A stretch of 13,528 nt of DNA from Pseudomonadota bacterium (lineage in GTDB: Bacteria > Pseudomonadota > Alphaproteobacteria > Rhizobiales > Xanthobacteraceae): assembly GCA_023414975.1 (NCBI GenBank), contig JAEZMI010000206.1:1-13528 (forward strand), read 5' to 3'. The notes below the pieces were generated by a model. It was given only the letters and a program-made list of their open reading frames with translations. It was not told the origin of the DNA and searched no databases. Positions 1-8,900 of this stretch are shown one piece after another. The translations under genes were made by a program, and so were the position numbers. Position 1 is the first letter of the stretch. Each line of letters opens with the position of its first letter.

Positions 1-1
1 G

Positions 2-1375
2 CCGTGGACTCTCGCAGCCTGGATGTTTCTGACGATCGGCATCGCGATGGGATCGTGGTGGGCGTATTACGAACTCGGCTGGGGCGGCTGGTGGTTCTGG
101 GACCCGGTGGAGAATGCGTCGCTCATGCCCTGGTTCGCCGGCACCGCGCTGATCCACTCCGCCGTGGTGATGGAAAAGCGCGACGCGCTGAAGGTGTGGA
201 CCATCCTGCTGGCCATCCTTGCCTTCTCGCTCTCGCTGCTCGGCACCTTCCTGGTGCGCTCGGGCGTGCTGACTTCGGTCCATGCCTTCGCCACCGACCC
301 CTCGCGCGGCGTGTTCATTCTGGGCATCCTGATCTTCTTCATCGGCGGGTCGCTCGCGCTCTACGCCTTGCGCGCGCCGATGCTGCGGCAGGGCGGCATC
401 TTCGCGCCGATCTCGCGCGAGGGCGCGCTGGTGCTGAACAACCTGCTGCTCACCGCCGCCGCCGCCGCCGTGCTGGTCGGCACGCTCTACCCGCTGGCGC
501 TGGAATCCTGGAACGGCGCCAAGATCACGGTGGGGCCGCCCTATTTCAACCTGACGGTGGGCGCGCTGATGCTGCCCGTGGTCTTCGCCATGCCGTTCGG
601 CCCGCTGCTCGCCTGGAAGCGGGGCGATCTCGCCGGGGCGGCGCAGCGGCTGATGGTGGCGTTCGGCGCCGGCCTCCTCATCGCGGCGCTCGCCCTCTAC
701 GCGCAGGGCGGCGGACCGGCGCTGGCGCCGTTCGGCATGGGTCTCGCGGCCTTCATCGTCATCGGCGCGGTCGTGGACATCGCCGAGCGCGGCGGCATCG
801 GCCGGGTTCCGGCGGCAACCGCCGCCGCGCGTCTTCGCGGCCTGCCACGCGCCGCCTGGGGCGCGGCCATCGCCCATGCGGGTGTGGGCATCTGCCTGTT
901 CGGCATCGTCGCCGAGACGAGCTGGAACGCCGAGCGCATTTCCGGGGTCAAGCTCGGCGAGAGCTTCGAGGTCGGCGGTTATGAGCTGACCCTGGCCCGG
1001 CTGGAGCCGCGCAACGGGCCCAACTACCGCGACCTCGCCGGCGTCTTCACCATCCGCCGCGGCGGGGTGGAGATCGGTACCGTCGAATCCTCCAAGCGCA
1101 TCTTCCTCGCCCGCAACATGCCGACGACGGAAGCGGGCATCCGCACCTTCTGGTTCAGCCAGCTCTATGTGAGCCTGGGTGACGAACTGCCCGGCGGCGG
1201 CATCGCCGTGCGCGCCTATTGGAAGCCTTTCGTCACGCTGATCTGGCTCGGCGCGGTGGTGATGGCGCTCGGCGGGGTGCTCTCGCTCTCCGACCGCCGG
1301 CTGCGTGTCGGCGCGCCCAAACCCGCGAAGAAGCCGAAGCCGGCCGCGCCTCCGGCGCCGGTCGCGGCGGAGTGA
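2..1375 (+). CDS. ccmF: Cytochrome c haem lyase subunit CcmF, 5' end missing
   Basis: CcmF is the large inner-membrane subunit of the haem lyase that ligates haem to apocytochrome c in the periplasm. The frame is open from the first base, so there is no start; about 457 codons remain. The family is usually about 650 residues, so roughly 200 N-terminal residues are missing. The tryptophan-rich haem-handling WWD segment is intact ([13 protein letters not shown] at about nt 80-118). Three conserved periplasmic or membrane histidines of the family are visible: in ALIHSAV (codon 155-157), in LTSVHAF (281-283) and in IAHAG (875-877). Several hydrophobic segments follow, with a last membrane segment near nt 1230-1290 and a basic, proline/alanine-rich cytoplasmic tail. 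The TGA stop lies 5 bases before the ccmH ATG, so the two are probably cotranscribed. ccmE and ccmI would be expected upstream, outside the window. The identity is secure. Confidence 0.96.
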   Translation, partial: PWTLAAWMFLTIGIAMGSWWAYYELGWGGWWFWDPVENASLMPWFAGTALIHSAVVMEKRDALKVWTILLAILAFSLSLLGTFLVRSGVLTSVHAFATDPSRGVFILGILIFFIGGSLALYALRAPMLRQGGIFAPISREGALVLNNLLLTAAAAAVLVGTLYPLALESWNGAKITVGPPYFNLTVGALMLPVVFAMPFGPLLAWKRGDLAGAAQRLMVAFGAGLLIAALALYAQGGGPALAPFGMGLAAFIVIGAVVDIAERGGIGRVPAATAAARLRGLPRAAWGAAIAHAGVGICLFGIVAETSWNAERISGVKLGESFEVGGYELTLARLEPRNGPNYRDLAGVFTIRRGGVEIGTVESSKRIFLARNMPTTEAGIRTFWFSQLYVSLGDELPGGGIAVRAYWKPFVTLIWLGAVVMALGGVLSLSDRRLRVGAPKPAKKPKPAAPPAPVAAE

Positions 1376-1380
1376 GCGAC

Positions 1381-1878
1381 ATGCGGCGCGCGGCACTGGC
1401 TCTCGGCCTCCTGCTCGTCCTCATGGCGGGCCCGGTGCTCGCCGTGCAGCCGGATGAGGTGCTGCCCGATGCGAGGCAGGAGGCGAGGGCGCGCGAGCTT
1501 TCCAAGGAACTGCGCTGCCTTGTCTGTCAGAACCAGTCGATCGACGATTCCGACGCGCCGCTCGCCAAGGATCTGCGCCTGCTGGTGCGCGAGCGTATCG
1601 CGGCGGGGGACACGGACCAGCAGGTGCTCGATTTCCTCGTGGCACGCTATGGCGAGTTCGTGCTGCTGCGCCCGACCTTGCATGGCGCGAACCTGTTGCT
1701 CTGGGGGGCGCCCTTCGCCGTGCTGGTGATCGGCGCGGCCGGCGCCGTCATCGCCTATCGCCGCCGCCGGTCGGCCGCGGAGCCGTCCGCCGTGCCGCTA
1801 TCGGCGGAGGAGGAGGCGCGGCTGCGCGCGGCCCTCGGCGAGGCGGATAAGGCCGGCGGTGACGTTACAAAAGTTTAA
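1381..1878 (+). CDS. ccmH: Cytochrome c maturation thioredoxin-like protein CcmH
   Basis: CcmH (CycL/Ccl2) is a membrane-anchored periplasmic protein that reduces or holds the haem-binding CXXC of apocytochrome c for CcmF. The 165-residue product has an N-terminal signal segment (about residues 4-21), the diagnostic LRCLVCQ motif with the redox cysteines at C46 and C49, the conserved [15 protein letters not shown] stretch, and a single membrane helix at about residues 103-122 followed by an arginine cluster. This is the short CcmH without a fused CcmI domain, as is usual in alphaproteobacteria. I chose ATG 1381 because GGAG at 1369-1372 sits 8 bases upstream and the signal peptide then starts correctly. 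A GTG at 1372 that overlaps the ccmF stop is a possible alternative. It is the last gene of the ccm operon here. Confidence 0.95.
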   Translation: MRRAALALGLLLVLMAGPVLAVQPDEVLPDARQEARARELSKELRCLVCQNQSIDDSDAPLAKDLRLLVRERIAAGDTDQQVLDFLVARYGEFVLLRPTLHGANLLLWGAPFAVLVIGAAGAVIAYRRRRSAAEPSAVPLSAEEEARLRAALGEADKAGGDVTKV

Positions 1879-1918
1879 CCGCCCCGCCAGCCTGCGTTAA
1901 GGCGACGGTCTCTAGCTT

Positions 1919-1962
1919 CTCGTTCAACGCCTCCCGAGCCGGGGGGACCGACGTTGAACGAG
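1919..1962 (+). promoter_or_regulatory. Inverted repeat in the degP leader covering the ribosome binding site
   Basis: CTCGTTCAACG (1919-1929) and CGTTGAACGAG (1952-1962) are perfect 11-bp inverted arms around a 22-base spacer. Two more pairs (T1918-G1963 wobble, T1917-A1964) could extend the stem to 13, and a C-rich/G-rich inner pairing is possible within the spacer. The right arm contains most of the GAGG ribosome binding site (1960-1963) of degP. As RNA, the hairpin would hide that site and could work as a thermosensor or translational switch. As DNA, it could be an operator. No sequence evidence decides between these. Confidence 0.6.
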
Positions 1963-1971
1963 GATCGCTAC

Positions 1972-3513
1972 ATGTCGCGCACCGCGCCTACCAAGAATGC
2001 TTCTTCCACCCTGCGCCGCAGCCGCACCCGCCTGCTGGCCGGCGTGTTCACCCTTGCTCTCGCCGGCGGCGCCGTGGGCGGCCTTCTCCTGCCCGAGAGC
2101 GTGACCCCCGCCAACGCCCAGATCACCACCAACCAGCCCGCCGGCACCTTCTCCTTCGCCGATATCGTCGAGAAGGTCTCGCCCGCCGTGGTGAGCGTCA
2201 AGGTGAAGAAGGACGGGGACGAGGTCGCCTCCAATGACGAGGGCGGCCAGAACATCCCGCCGCAGATCGAGCAGTTCATGCGCCGCTTCGGCCTCGGCCC
2301 GAACGGGCCGGAGATGGGCCCGCGCCGCGGTGGCCCCGGCCATGGCCGCGTCGTCGGTCAGGGTTCCGGCTTCTTCATTTCCGCCGACGGCTATGTCGTG
2401 ACCAACAACCACGTCGTCGATGGCGCGTCCGAGGTCGACGTGACCCTGACGGACGGCAAGACCTACACCGCCAAGGTGGTGGGCACCGATCCGCGCACCG
2501 ACGTCGCGCTGCTGAAGGTGGACGGCAAGTCCGACTTCCCCTGGGTAAAGCTCGCCGGCAAGGCGCCGCGCGTGGGTGACTGGGTGGTCGCGGTCGGCAA
2601 CCCGTTCGGCCTCGGCGGCACCGTGACTGCCGGTATCGTCTCCGCCCGTGGCCGCGACATCGGCTCCGGCCCCTATGACGACTTCCTGCAGATCGACGCC
2701 CCGATCAACCGCGGCAATTCCGGCGGCCCGACCTTCAGCCTCGATGGCGACGTCATCGGCGTGAACACCGCCATCGTCTCGCCCTCCGGCGGCAATGTCG
2801 GCATCGCCTTCGCCATCCCCTCCGAGACGGTGATCGAGGTGGTGGATGCGCTGAAGGCCGGCGGCCAGGTGGCGCGCGGCTATGTCGGCGTGCAGATCCA
2901 GCCGGTCAGCGACGAGGTCGCCGAGGCGCTGGAACTCAAGGACGCCCAGGGCGCGCTTGTCGCCCAGGTGCAGCCCGGCACGCCCGGCGACAAGGCCGGC
3001 CTGAAGGCGGGCGACGTTGTCACCGCGATCGACGGCGCGACCATCAAGGACTCCCGCGAGATGTCGCGCGAGATCGCTCGCAAGAAGCCCGGCACCACGG
3101 TTAAGCTCTCCGTGCTGCGTGACGGCAAGACGATCACCGTGCCCGTCACGCTGGAGCAGCTGCCGACCGATGTCGCATCCAACGACGCTGGCAAGGGTGG
3201 TGAAAAGGAAGAGGGCAGCCGCGACGTGCCGCGCCTCGGTCTCAGCCTCGCCCCGGCCAAGGGTGTCGCCGGCGCCGGCGACCAGGGCGTGGTCGTCACC
3301 GAGGTCGATCCGAACGGCCCGGCGGCCGAGCGCGGCCTGAAGGCGGGCGACGTCATCCTCGACGTCGGCGGCAAGCCGGTGATGAGCCCGCGTGATGTGC
3401 GCGACGGCCTCGCTGCGGCCCGCAAGGACAACCGCAAGGCCGTGCTGATGCGCGTGAAGTCCGATCAGGGTACCCGCTTCGTCGCCATCTCCCTGGGCGA
3501 TCAGCGGGGCTGA
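1972..3513 (+). CDS. degP: DegP/HtrA-type periplasmic serine endoprotease (Do family)
   Basis: This protease/chaperone degrades or refolds misfolded envelope proteins. The product has 513 residues. It begins with a basic n-region (RRSRTR, 15-20), a hydrophobic core at about 21-40 and a likely signal cleavage after ANA (residue 49). The trypsin-like domain carries the catalytic triad His147 (VTNNHVV), Asp177 (RTDVALL) and Ser250 (RGNSGGP). A glycine/proline-rich insert (about 104-126) precedes the catalytic core and matches the LA-loop region. Two PDZ domains follow (about 302-395 and 420-510), each with a GLKAGD motif, so the DegP/DegQ two-PDZ architecture is complete. ATG 1972 is chosen because GAGG (1960-1963) lies 8 bases upstream and the signal peptide starts well; a TTG at 1954 is in frame but unlikely. 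The gene is followed by a strong terminator. Its position before a two-component pair suggests an envelope-stress unit; that link is inference. Confidence 0.95.
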   Translation: MSRTAPTKNASSTLRRSRTRLLAGVFTLALAGGAVGGLLLPESVTPANAQITTNQPAGTFSFADIVEKVSPAVVSVKVKKDGDEVASNDEGGQNIPPQIEQFMRRFGLGPNGPEMGPRRGGPGHGRVVGQGSGFFISADGYVVTNNHVVDGASEVDVTLTDGKTYTAKVVGTDPRTDVALLKVDGKSDFPWVKLAGKAPRVGDWVVAVGNPFGLGGTVTAGIVSARGRDIGSGPYDDFLQIDAPINRGNSGGPTFSLDGDVIGVNTAIVSPSGGNVGIAFAIPSETVIEVVDALKAGGQVARGYVGVQIQPVSDEVAEALELKDAQGALVAQVQPGTPGDKAGLKAGDVVTAIDGATIKDSREMSREIARKKPGTTVKLSVLRDGKTITVPVTLEQLPTDVASNDAGKGGEKEEGSRDVPRLGLSLAPAKGVAGAGDQGVVVTEVDPNGPAAERGLKAGDVILDVGGKPVMSPRDVRDGLAAARKDNRKAVLMRVKSDQGTRFVAISLGDQRG

Positions 3514-3570
3514 TCATCGGTTCCGGCGCAGTCTGATCCGTCGCCCCTTGGGCTGCGGCCGGTCCGATGG

Positions 3571-3609
3571 CGCGGGGAGTCCGAAAGGACTTCCCGCGTC
3601 TTCGTTTCA
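3571..3609 (+). terminator. Intrinsic terminator after degP
   Basis: CGCGGGGAGTCC (3571-3582) and GGACTTCCCGCG (3587-3598) form a 12-bp stem with one G-U pair, closed by a GAAA tetraloop (3583-3586). The T-rich run TCTTCGTTT follows. It lies 58 bases after the degP stop and before the response regulator, so the two-component genes probably have their own promoter. Confidence 0.85.
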
Positions 3610-3619
3610 AGCATTCGCA

Positions 3620-3633
3620 ACCGTGCTCACGGT
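3620..3633. promoter_or_regulatory. Palindrome upstream of the response regulator, possible operator
   Basis: ACCGTG CT CACGGT is a perfect 6+2+6 palindrome. Outer bases (GC at 3617-3618 with GC at 3635-3636) extend it to 20 bp with one mismatch. It lies between the degP terminator and the response regulator gene, where a promoter is needed. A role as a binding site for a dimeric regulator is inferred from symmetry and position only; no known consensus was recognised. Confidence 0.4.
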
Positions 3634-3762
3634 GGCACCGCGATAGGCGCGAGGGCCGAAATGACGTACATGGACATGAGTTCCCATCGCTTCGATTCCG
3701 CCCGGACCGATGAGCCTCTGACGCTTGATCCGGCGGACATCAGGAAGAGTGCCGAAGACGCC

Positions 3763-4443
3763 ATGCGCTTGCTCGTCGTGGAAGATGATCGCGATGCCGC
3801 CGACTATCTGCGCAAGGCGTTCCGCGAGGCGGGCCATGTGGTGGACCTTGCCGCCGATGGCGAGGACGGCCTCGCTCTGGCGCTGGACGGCGGCTATGAC
3901 GTGCTGATCGTCGACCGGATGCTGCCGCGCCGGGATGGCCTGTCGCTGATCTCCGAGCTGCGCGGACGCGGCGACAAGACGCCGGCGCTGATCCTCTCCG
4001 CCCTCGGGCAGGTGGATGACCGCGTGACGGGCCTGCGCGCCGGCGGCGACGATTATCTGCCCAAGCCCTACGCCTTCTCGGAGCTGCTCGCCCGTGTCGA
4101 GGCGCTCGCCCGGCGCGGTGGGCCGCAGGCGACGGATACGGTCTACCGCGTGGCTGATCTCGAACTCGACCGGCTGGCGCATCGCGTCACCCGCGGCGGA
4201 CAGGAAATCGTGCTCCAGCCGCGCGAATTCCGGCTGCTCGAATATCTGATGCGCCATGCCGGGCAGGTAGTGACGCGCACCATGCTCCTGGAGAATGTGT
4301 GGGATTATCATTTCGACCCGCAGACCAACGTGATCGACGTCCACGTCTCGCGCCTGCGCTCGAAGATCGACAAGGGTTTCGATCCGCCGCTGCTTCATAC
4401 GGTGCGCGGCGCGGGATACATCGTCCGTGACGTCGCTCGCTAG
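3763..4443 (+). CDS. OmpR/PhoB-family response regulator
   Basis: This is a DNA-binding response regulator, the presumed partner of the kinase encoded next. From ATG 3763 it has 226 residues, the usual family length. The receiver domain (1 to about 115) has the acidic pair D8/D9, phospho-acceptor D51 in LIVDRMLP, S79 and K101 (LPKP). The winged-helix domain (about 130-222) has the typical LQPREFRLLEYLM and the IDVHVSRLRSKID recognition-helix segment, and ends in HTVRGAGYIVRD. An in-frame ATG at 3661 has a better ribosome binding site (GAGG six bases upstream) and would add 34 residues with no recognisable domain. I prefer 3763 because the receiver domain begins there (GAAG at 3754-3757 is a weaker site), but the start is open. 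The 3' end overlaps the kinase gene by 17 bases. The physiological signal and targets cannot be read from the sequence. Confidence 0.93.
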   Translation: MRLLVVEDDRDAADYLRKAFREAGHVVDLAADGEDGLALALDGGYDVLIVDRMLPRRDGLSLISELRGRGDKTPALILSALGQVDDRVTGLRAGGDDYLPKPYAFSELLARVEALARRGGPQATDTVYRVADLELDRLAHRVTRGGQEIVLQPREFRLLEYLMRHAGQVVTRTMLLENVWDYHFDPQTNVIDVHVSRLRSKIDKGFDPPLLHTVRGAGYIVRDVAR

Positions 4444-5833
4444 GCTGATCCGTTCTTCCGCGTTCAAGCTGATCGCGGCCTATATCCTCATCTTCGCGCT
4501 CTTCGCCGGGTCGGTCATCGCCTATCTCGGCTGGCACACGCAGCGCCTCGTCACCCGCCAGGCGGTCGAGGCGATCGAGAGCGACATCCGCTTCATGCAG
4601 GGCCAGTTCGAGCGCGGCGGGGTGAGCCGGCTCGTGCAGGTCATCAACCGCCGGTCACGGGCGCCGGATGCCGGGCTGCTGCTCGTCACCAGCTTCAACG
4701 GCGAGCCGCTGGCGGGCAATGTGCTCAACCTGCCGCTCAACTTCCTCGACAAGGAGGGCTGGCGCGAGATCGACTATGTCGGCTCGGAGGAGCAAAGCGG
4801 GCCGCCGAGCCGCGCGCTGGTGAACGTGATCTTCCTGCCTGGCGAGTTCCGCCTGCTGGTAGGCCGCGATGTGGTCGAGCGCGAGGAACTGCGCAAGATC
4901 ATCATCGGCCCGGCGCTGTGGGGGCTAGGCCTGCTCGTCCTGATGGGCATTGCCGGCGGCCTGTTCGTCACCCGGCGCGTGCTGAAGCGCATCGACCGGA
5001 TGACCGCGACCTCCGAGATCATCATGGCCGGCCATCTCTCGCGCCGGCTGGATGTGGACGGCACGGGCGACGAGTTCGACCGGCTCGCGCTGAGCCTGAA
5101 TGCCATGCTGGAGCGCATCGAGACGCTCATGGCTGGGCTGAAGGAAGTTTCCGACAACATTGCCCATGACCTCAAGACGCCGCTGACCCGCCTGCGCAAC
5201 CGGGCCGAGGATGCGCTGCGCACCGCCCGCACGGACGAGGAATGGCGTGCCGCGACCGAGCAGACCATCGACGAATCCGACGGGCTGATCCGCACCTTCG
5301 ACGCGCTGTTGATGATCGCCCGCGCCGAAGCCGGACAGGCCAGCTCGTCCATGGTGCCCTTCGACCTCGCCGGCATGGCTGAAGGCGTGGCCGAACTGTA
5401 CGAGCCGGTGGCCGATGAGAACGGGTTGGACCTGACGGTCGATGTGGAAGGGCCGCTTCCCGTGCGCGCGGTGCGCGAACTGGTGGCGCAGGCGCTGTCC
5501 AACCTCGTCGACAACGCCATCAAGTACAGCACCCCGGAAGTGCCGGGGGAGCGCCGGGAAATCCGCGTCGAGGCAAAGCCGCTGGACGGGCGGGCACGGC
5601 TGGTGGTGAGCGATCAGGGCCCCGGCATCGCCGAGGCGGACCGGGCCCGCGTGCTGGAACGCTTCGTGCGGCTGGAGGCCAGTCGGACCCGGCCGGGCTT
5701 CGGCCTTGGCCTGTCGCTGGTCGCCGCGGTGGTCCACCTGCACGGGGGAACGATCACGCTCGACGGCAACGATCCCGGCCTGAAGGTCGTTATCGACCTG
5801 CCGCTCGACTCGGGCGAGGCGGGAGTGGTCTGA
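4427..5833 (+). CDS. Membrane sensor histidine kinase paired with the preceding regulator
   Basis: This inner-membrane sensor kinase very probably phosphorylates the response regulator encoded just upstream. The 468 residues run as follows: TM1 about 14-36, a periplasmic sensor domain of about 120 residues with no domain I recognise, TM2 about 158-182, and HAMP about 183-237. The HisKA H-box is NIAHDLKTPLTRLR with His247. The HATPase domain has the N-box LVDNAIKY (N363), the G1 motif DQGPG (D396) and the G2 motif GFGLGLS (424-430). All catalytic motifs are intact. The start is a GTG that overlaps the regulator stop by 17 bases, which implies translational coupling. The pair sits between degP and glnE, an order I recall from other Rhizobiales. 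An envelope-stress role is plausible but unproven. Confidence 0.94.
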   Translation: MTSLARLIRSSAFKLIAAYILIFALFAGSVIAYLGWHTQRLVTRQAVEAIESDIRFMQGQFERGGVSRLVQVINRRSRAPDAGLLLVTSFNGEPLAGNVLNLPLNFLDKEGWREIDYVGSEEQSGPPSRALVNVIFLPGEFRLLVGRDVVEREELRKIIIGPALWGLGLLVLMGIAGGLFVTRRVLKRIDRMTATSEIIMAGHLSRRLDVDGTGDEFDRLALSLNAMLERIETLMAGLKEVSDNIAHDLKTPLTRLRNRAEDALRTARTDEEWRAATEQTIDESDGLIRTFDALLMIARAEAGQASSSMVPFDLAGMAEGVAELYEPVADENGLDLTVDVEGPLPVRAVRELVAQALSNLVDNAIKYSTPEVPGERREIRVEAKPLDGRARLVVSDQGPGIAEADRARVLERFVRLEASRTRPGFGLGLSLVAAVVHLHGGTITLDGNDPGLKVVIDLPLDSGEAGVV

Positions 5834-5839
5834 AGAGGC

Positions 5840-5869
5840 GCATTCTGAGGCAGTTACGCAACTGAATGC
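5840..5869 (+). other. Weak stem-loop in the kinase-glnE gap
   Basis: CAGTT (5851-5855) and AACTG (5860-5864) pair around ACGC. The outer GCATT (5840-5844) and AATGC (5865-5869) can extend the stem, leaving a six-base bulge on the left. No T run follows, so it is a poor terminator, and read-through from the kinase into glnE is possible. No clear promoter was seen in the gap 5834-5930. Confidence 0.3.
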
Positions 5870-5930
5870 CTTAGGATTCGGCAACGAAATCCGGCTACAG
5901 TCGGTGCGCGACAAGGGGGCCGACAAAGGC

Positions 5931-8900
5931 ATGGCGGAGAAGCGCGCCGACACGGTACGGGCCGGGGACAGCATCGCGCCAACAGGCGGTGCGGTTGAGG
6001 GAAACGGTCCCGTGCCCGTGGCGGACGGCCTTGTCGCACGGCTGCGGCTTGAGACGGGCTCGCGCGCTCCCGCCAAGCTCCCGGCGGCGCTGCGAGGTGT
6101 GTTCGAAGCCGCCGAGCCCGCGATCCGCGCCCGTCTCGACGCGCTGATGGCCGACCATGCCGGCGCGCGCGGCGTGCTGGCGCGGGTCATCACCCATTCG
6201 CCCTTTCTCACCGAACTCATCCGGCTCGATCCCGCCCGCCTCCTGGCCGTGCTCGAAGCCGAGCCCCGCGCCGCGCTCGCCGCCGCCCGGGCGACGATGC
6301 GTGCGTCGGTCGCCGCAGGCCGTGATGAGGCCGGTGTGGCGCGGGCGCTGCGCCGTCTGCGGGCGCACAGCGCGCTCACCATCGCGCTGGCCGACATTGG
6401 CAATGTGTTCGACCTGACGGTGGTGACCGCCGAACTCACGGCGACCGCCGATGCGGCCATCGCCGCCGCCACCGACTTTCTGCTGCGGGAGGCGCAGGGC
6501 GAGGGCAAGCTGCGCCACGGCCGTCCCGAGGGCTGCGGCTACACGCTGCTCGCCATGGGCAAGCACGGCGCGTGCGAGCTCAACTATTCCAGCGATGTCG
6601 ACCTGATCGTGCTGTACGACCCCGAGGTCGCCCCGCTGGCGGATGGCATGGAGGCGGCGCCGTTTTTCGTGCGACTGACCCAGCGTCTCGTGCGTCTCAT
6701 CCAGGAGCGGACGGCGGATGGCTATGTCGCCCGCGTAGATCTGCGGCTGCGGCCCGATCCGGCCTCCACGCCGGTTGCCGTGTCGGTGGAAGCGGCGCTG
6801 GACTATTATGAGCGTGAGGGCGCAACCTGGGAACGGGCGGCCTATATCAAGGCGCGGCCGATCGCCGGCGACCTTGCCGTGGGCGACGCCTTCCTCAAGC
6901 AGCTTTCCCCCTTCGTCTGGCGCCGCTCGCTGGACTGGGCGGCGGTGGCGGATGTCCATGCGATGAAGCAGGATATCCATGCCTTTCGCGGCCACGGCGC
7001 CATCGCGGTCGACGGCCACAATGTCAAGCTCGGGCGCGGTGGCATTCGCGAGATCGAGTTCTTCGCGCAGACCCAGCAGCTCATCGCCGGGGGGCGTGAC
7101 CCCGGCCTTCGGACGCCTCGCACATTGCAGGCGCTGGCCCGCCTTGCCCGCACCGGCTGGATCAGCGAGGAGGCGCGGGCTGAACTGGACGAGGCCTATC
7201 ATTTCCTGCGCCGCGTCGAGCATCGCCTGCAGATGGTCGCCGACGCCCAGACACATTCGCTGCCGGAGGACGAGGAGGCGCTGGCCGATTTCGCGCGCTT
7301 CATGGGGTATGCCAGGCTGCCGGCTTTCGCCCGCGCGTTGACCGAGCGCCTGACCTGCGTGCAGGACCATTATGCCCGCCTTTTCGAGGATGCCCCGCCG
7401 CGCGCGACGGTGGAAGGGCGGCTCGACTTCCCGCCGGGCAAGGATGACCGCGAGACCCTGAACACCCTGCACAAGCTCGGCTATGCCGACCCGCTCGCGG
7501 CGAGCGCGCTGGTGCGGGGCTGGATGGGCGGCGAGTACCGGGCGCTGCGGCCCAAGCATGTACGGGCCGAGCTTGCCGCCATCGTCCCGCTGCTGCTTGA
7601 TGCGCTCGCCCGTGGCGGCGCCCCCGATGCCGCGCTGATCGCCGCCGACCGCTTCTTCCAGGAGATGCCGACGGCGCTGAGGCTGATGCCGGCGCTGGTG
7701 CACAACCCCGACCTGGTGCGCCTGCTCGCCACCATTCTCGGGACGGCGCCGCGTCTCGGCGAGATGCTGGCGCACCGCCCCTCTCTGATCGACGCTCTGC
7801 TCGACCCCAGCTTCTTCGGCCCGCTGCCCGACGAGGCGACGCTGACCGAACGCCTCGACCGCGAACTGGAGTTCGCCGAGGATGAGGAAGATCTGCTGGA
7901 TCGCGCGCGCCGCTTCCGGCAAGAGCAGCATGTGCTGATCGGCGTGCGCATCCTTTCCGGCACGCTGCCCGCCGCGCGTGCGGGCGAGGCCTTCGCGCGG
8001 CTGGCCGATGTGCTGATCCGTGCGCTGGAGACGGCGGTCGAGGCCCGTTTCCGCGAGGCCCATGGGCGGGTCGCCGGGGCGGAAATGGCGGTGCTCGCCA
8101 TGGGCAAGCTCGGCGGGCGGGAGATGACGGCGGGCTCCGATCTCGACCTCATCGTGCTCTATGATTTCGACGCCGAGCACCCCGAAAGCGACGGGCCAAA
8201 ACCCCTCTATGGCGCGCAGTACTTCGCGCGGCTGACGCAGCGCCTCGTCAGCGCGCTGACCACGCCGACCAATGCCGGCCAGCTCTATGAGGTGGATCTG
8301 CGCCTGCGTCCCTCAGGCCGCTCCGGACCGGTGGCGACGAGCCTGCCGCGTTTTGAGGTCTATCAAGCCGAGGAGGCCTGGACCTGGGAGCACATGGCAC
8401 TCACCCGCGCCCGCGTGGTGTCGGCCTCTCCCGCTTTCCGGGCGCGGGTGGAGGCGGCCATCGCCGAGGTGCTCCGGCGCGAGCGCGACCCCATCCGGCT
8501 CGCGGAGGATATCCGCGACATGCGCCGCGCCATTGCCGACGAGAAGGGCGATGAGGACCGCTGGGACCTGAAATACGCCAGAGGCGGGCTGGTCGATATC
8601 GAGTTCATCGCCCAGTATCTCGCGCTCGCTCATGCGCGGGCGCATCCCGCCATCGTCGATACCTCGACGCTCAAGGTCATCACCCAGGCAGCGCAGGCAG
8701 GGCTCATCGAGCCGCAGGACGGCCAGCTTCTCGCGGACACCGGCAAGCTTCTGCATGACCTCACCCAGGTGCTGCGCCTGTGCATAGCCGGCACCTTTCG
8801 GCCGGAAGAGGCTAGCCCCGCCTTGCGCCGGCTTCTGGCCCGCGCGGGGGCGCTGCCGGATTTCTCGACGCTGGAGGCCCATCTGTTCGAAGCGCAGGAT

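Noticed and set aside
453..470. CCG/GCC triplet run in ccmF
   Set aside because: It encodes a run of alanines within a membrane segment; there is no sign of phase variation and such runs are common at this GC content.
4925..6508. Minus-strand open frame of 527 codons across the kinase and glnE
   Set aside because: It is a shadow of two well-supported plus-strand genes, with low-complexity Ser/Arg/Ala composition.
5895..8180. Minus-strand open frame of 761 codons opposite glnE
   Set aside because: It lies wholly antisense to a gene with both GlnE catalytic domains intact. Its product is rich in Arg, Gly, Gln and His without any recognisable domain, as expected for a shadow frame in high-GC DNA.
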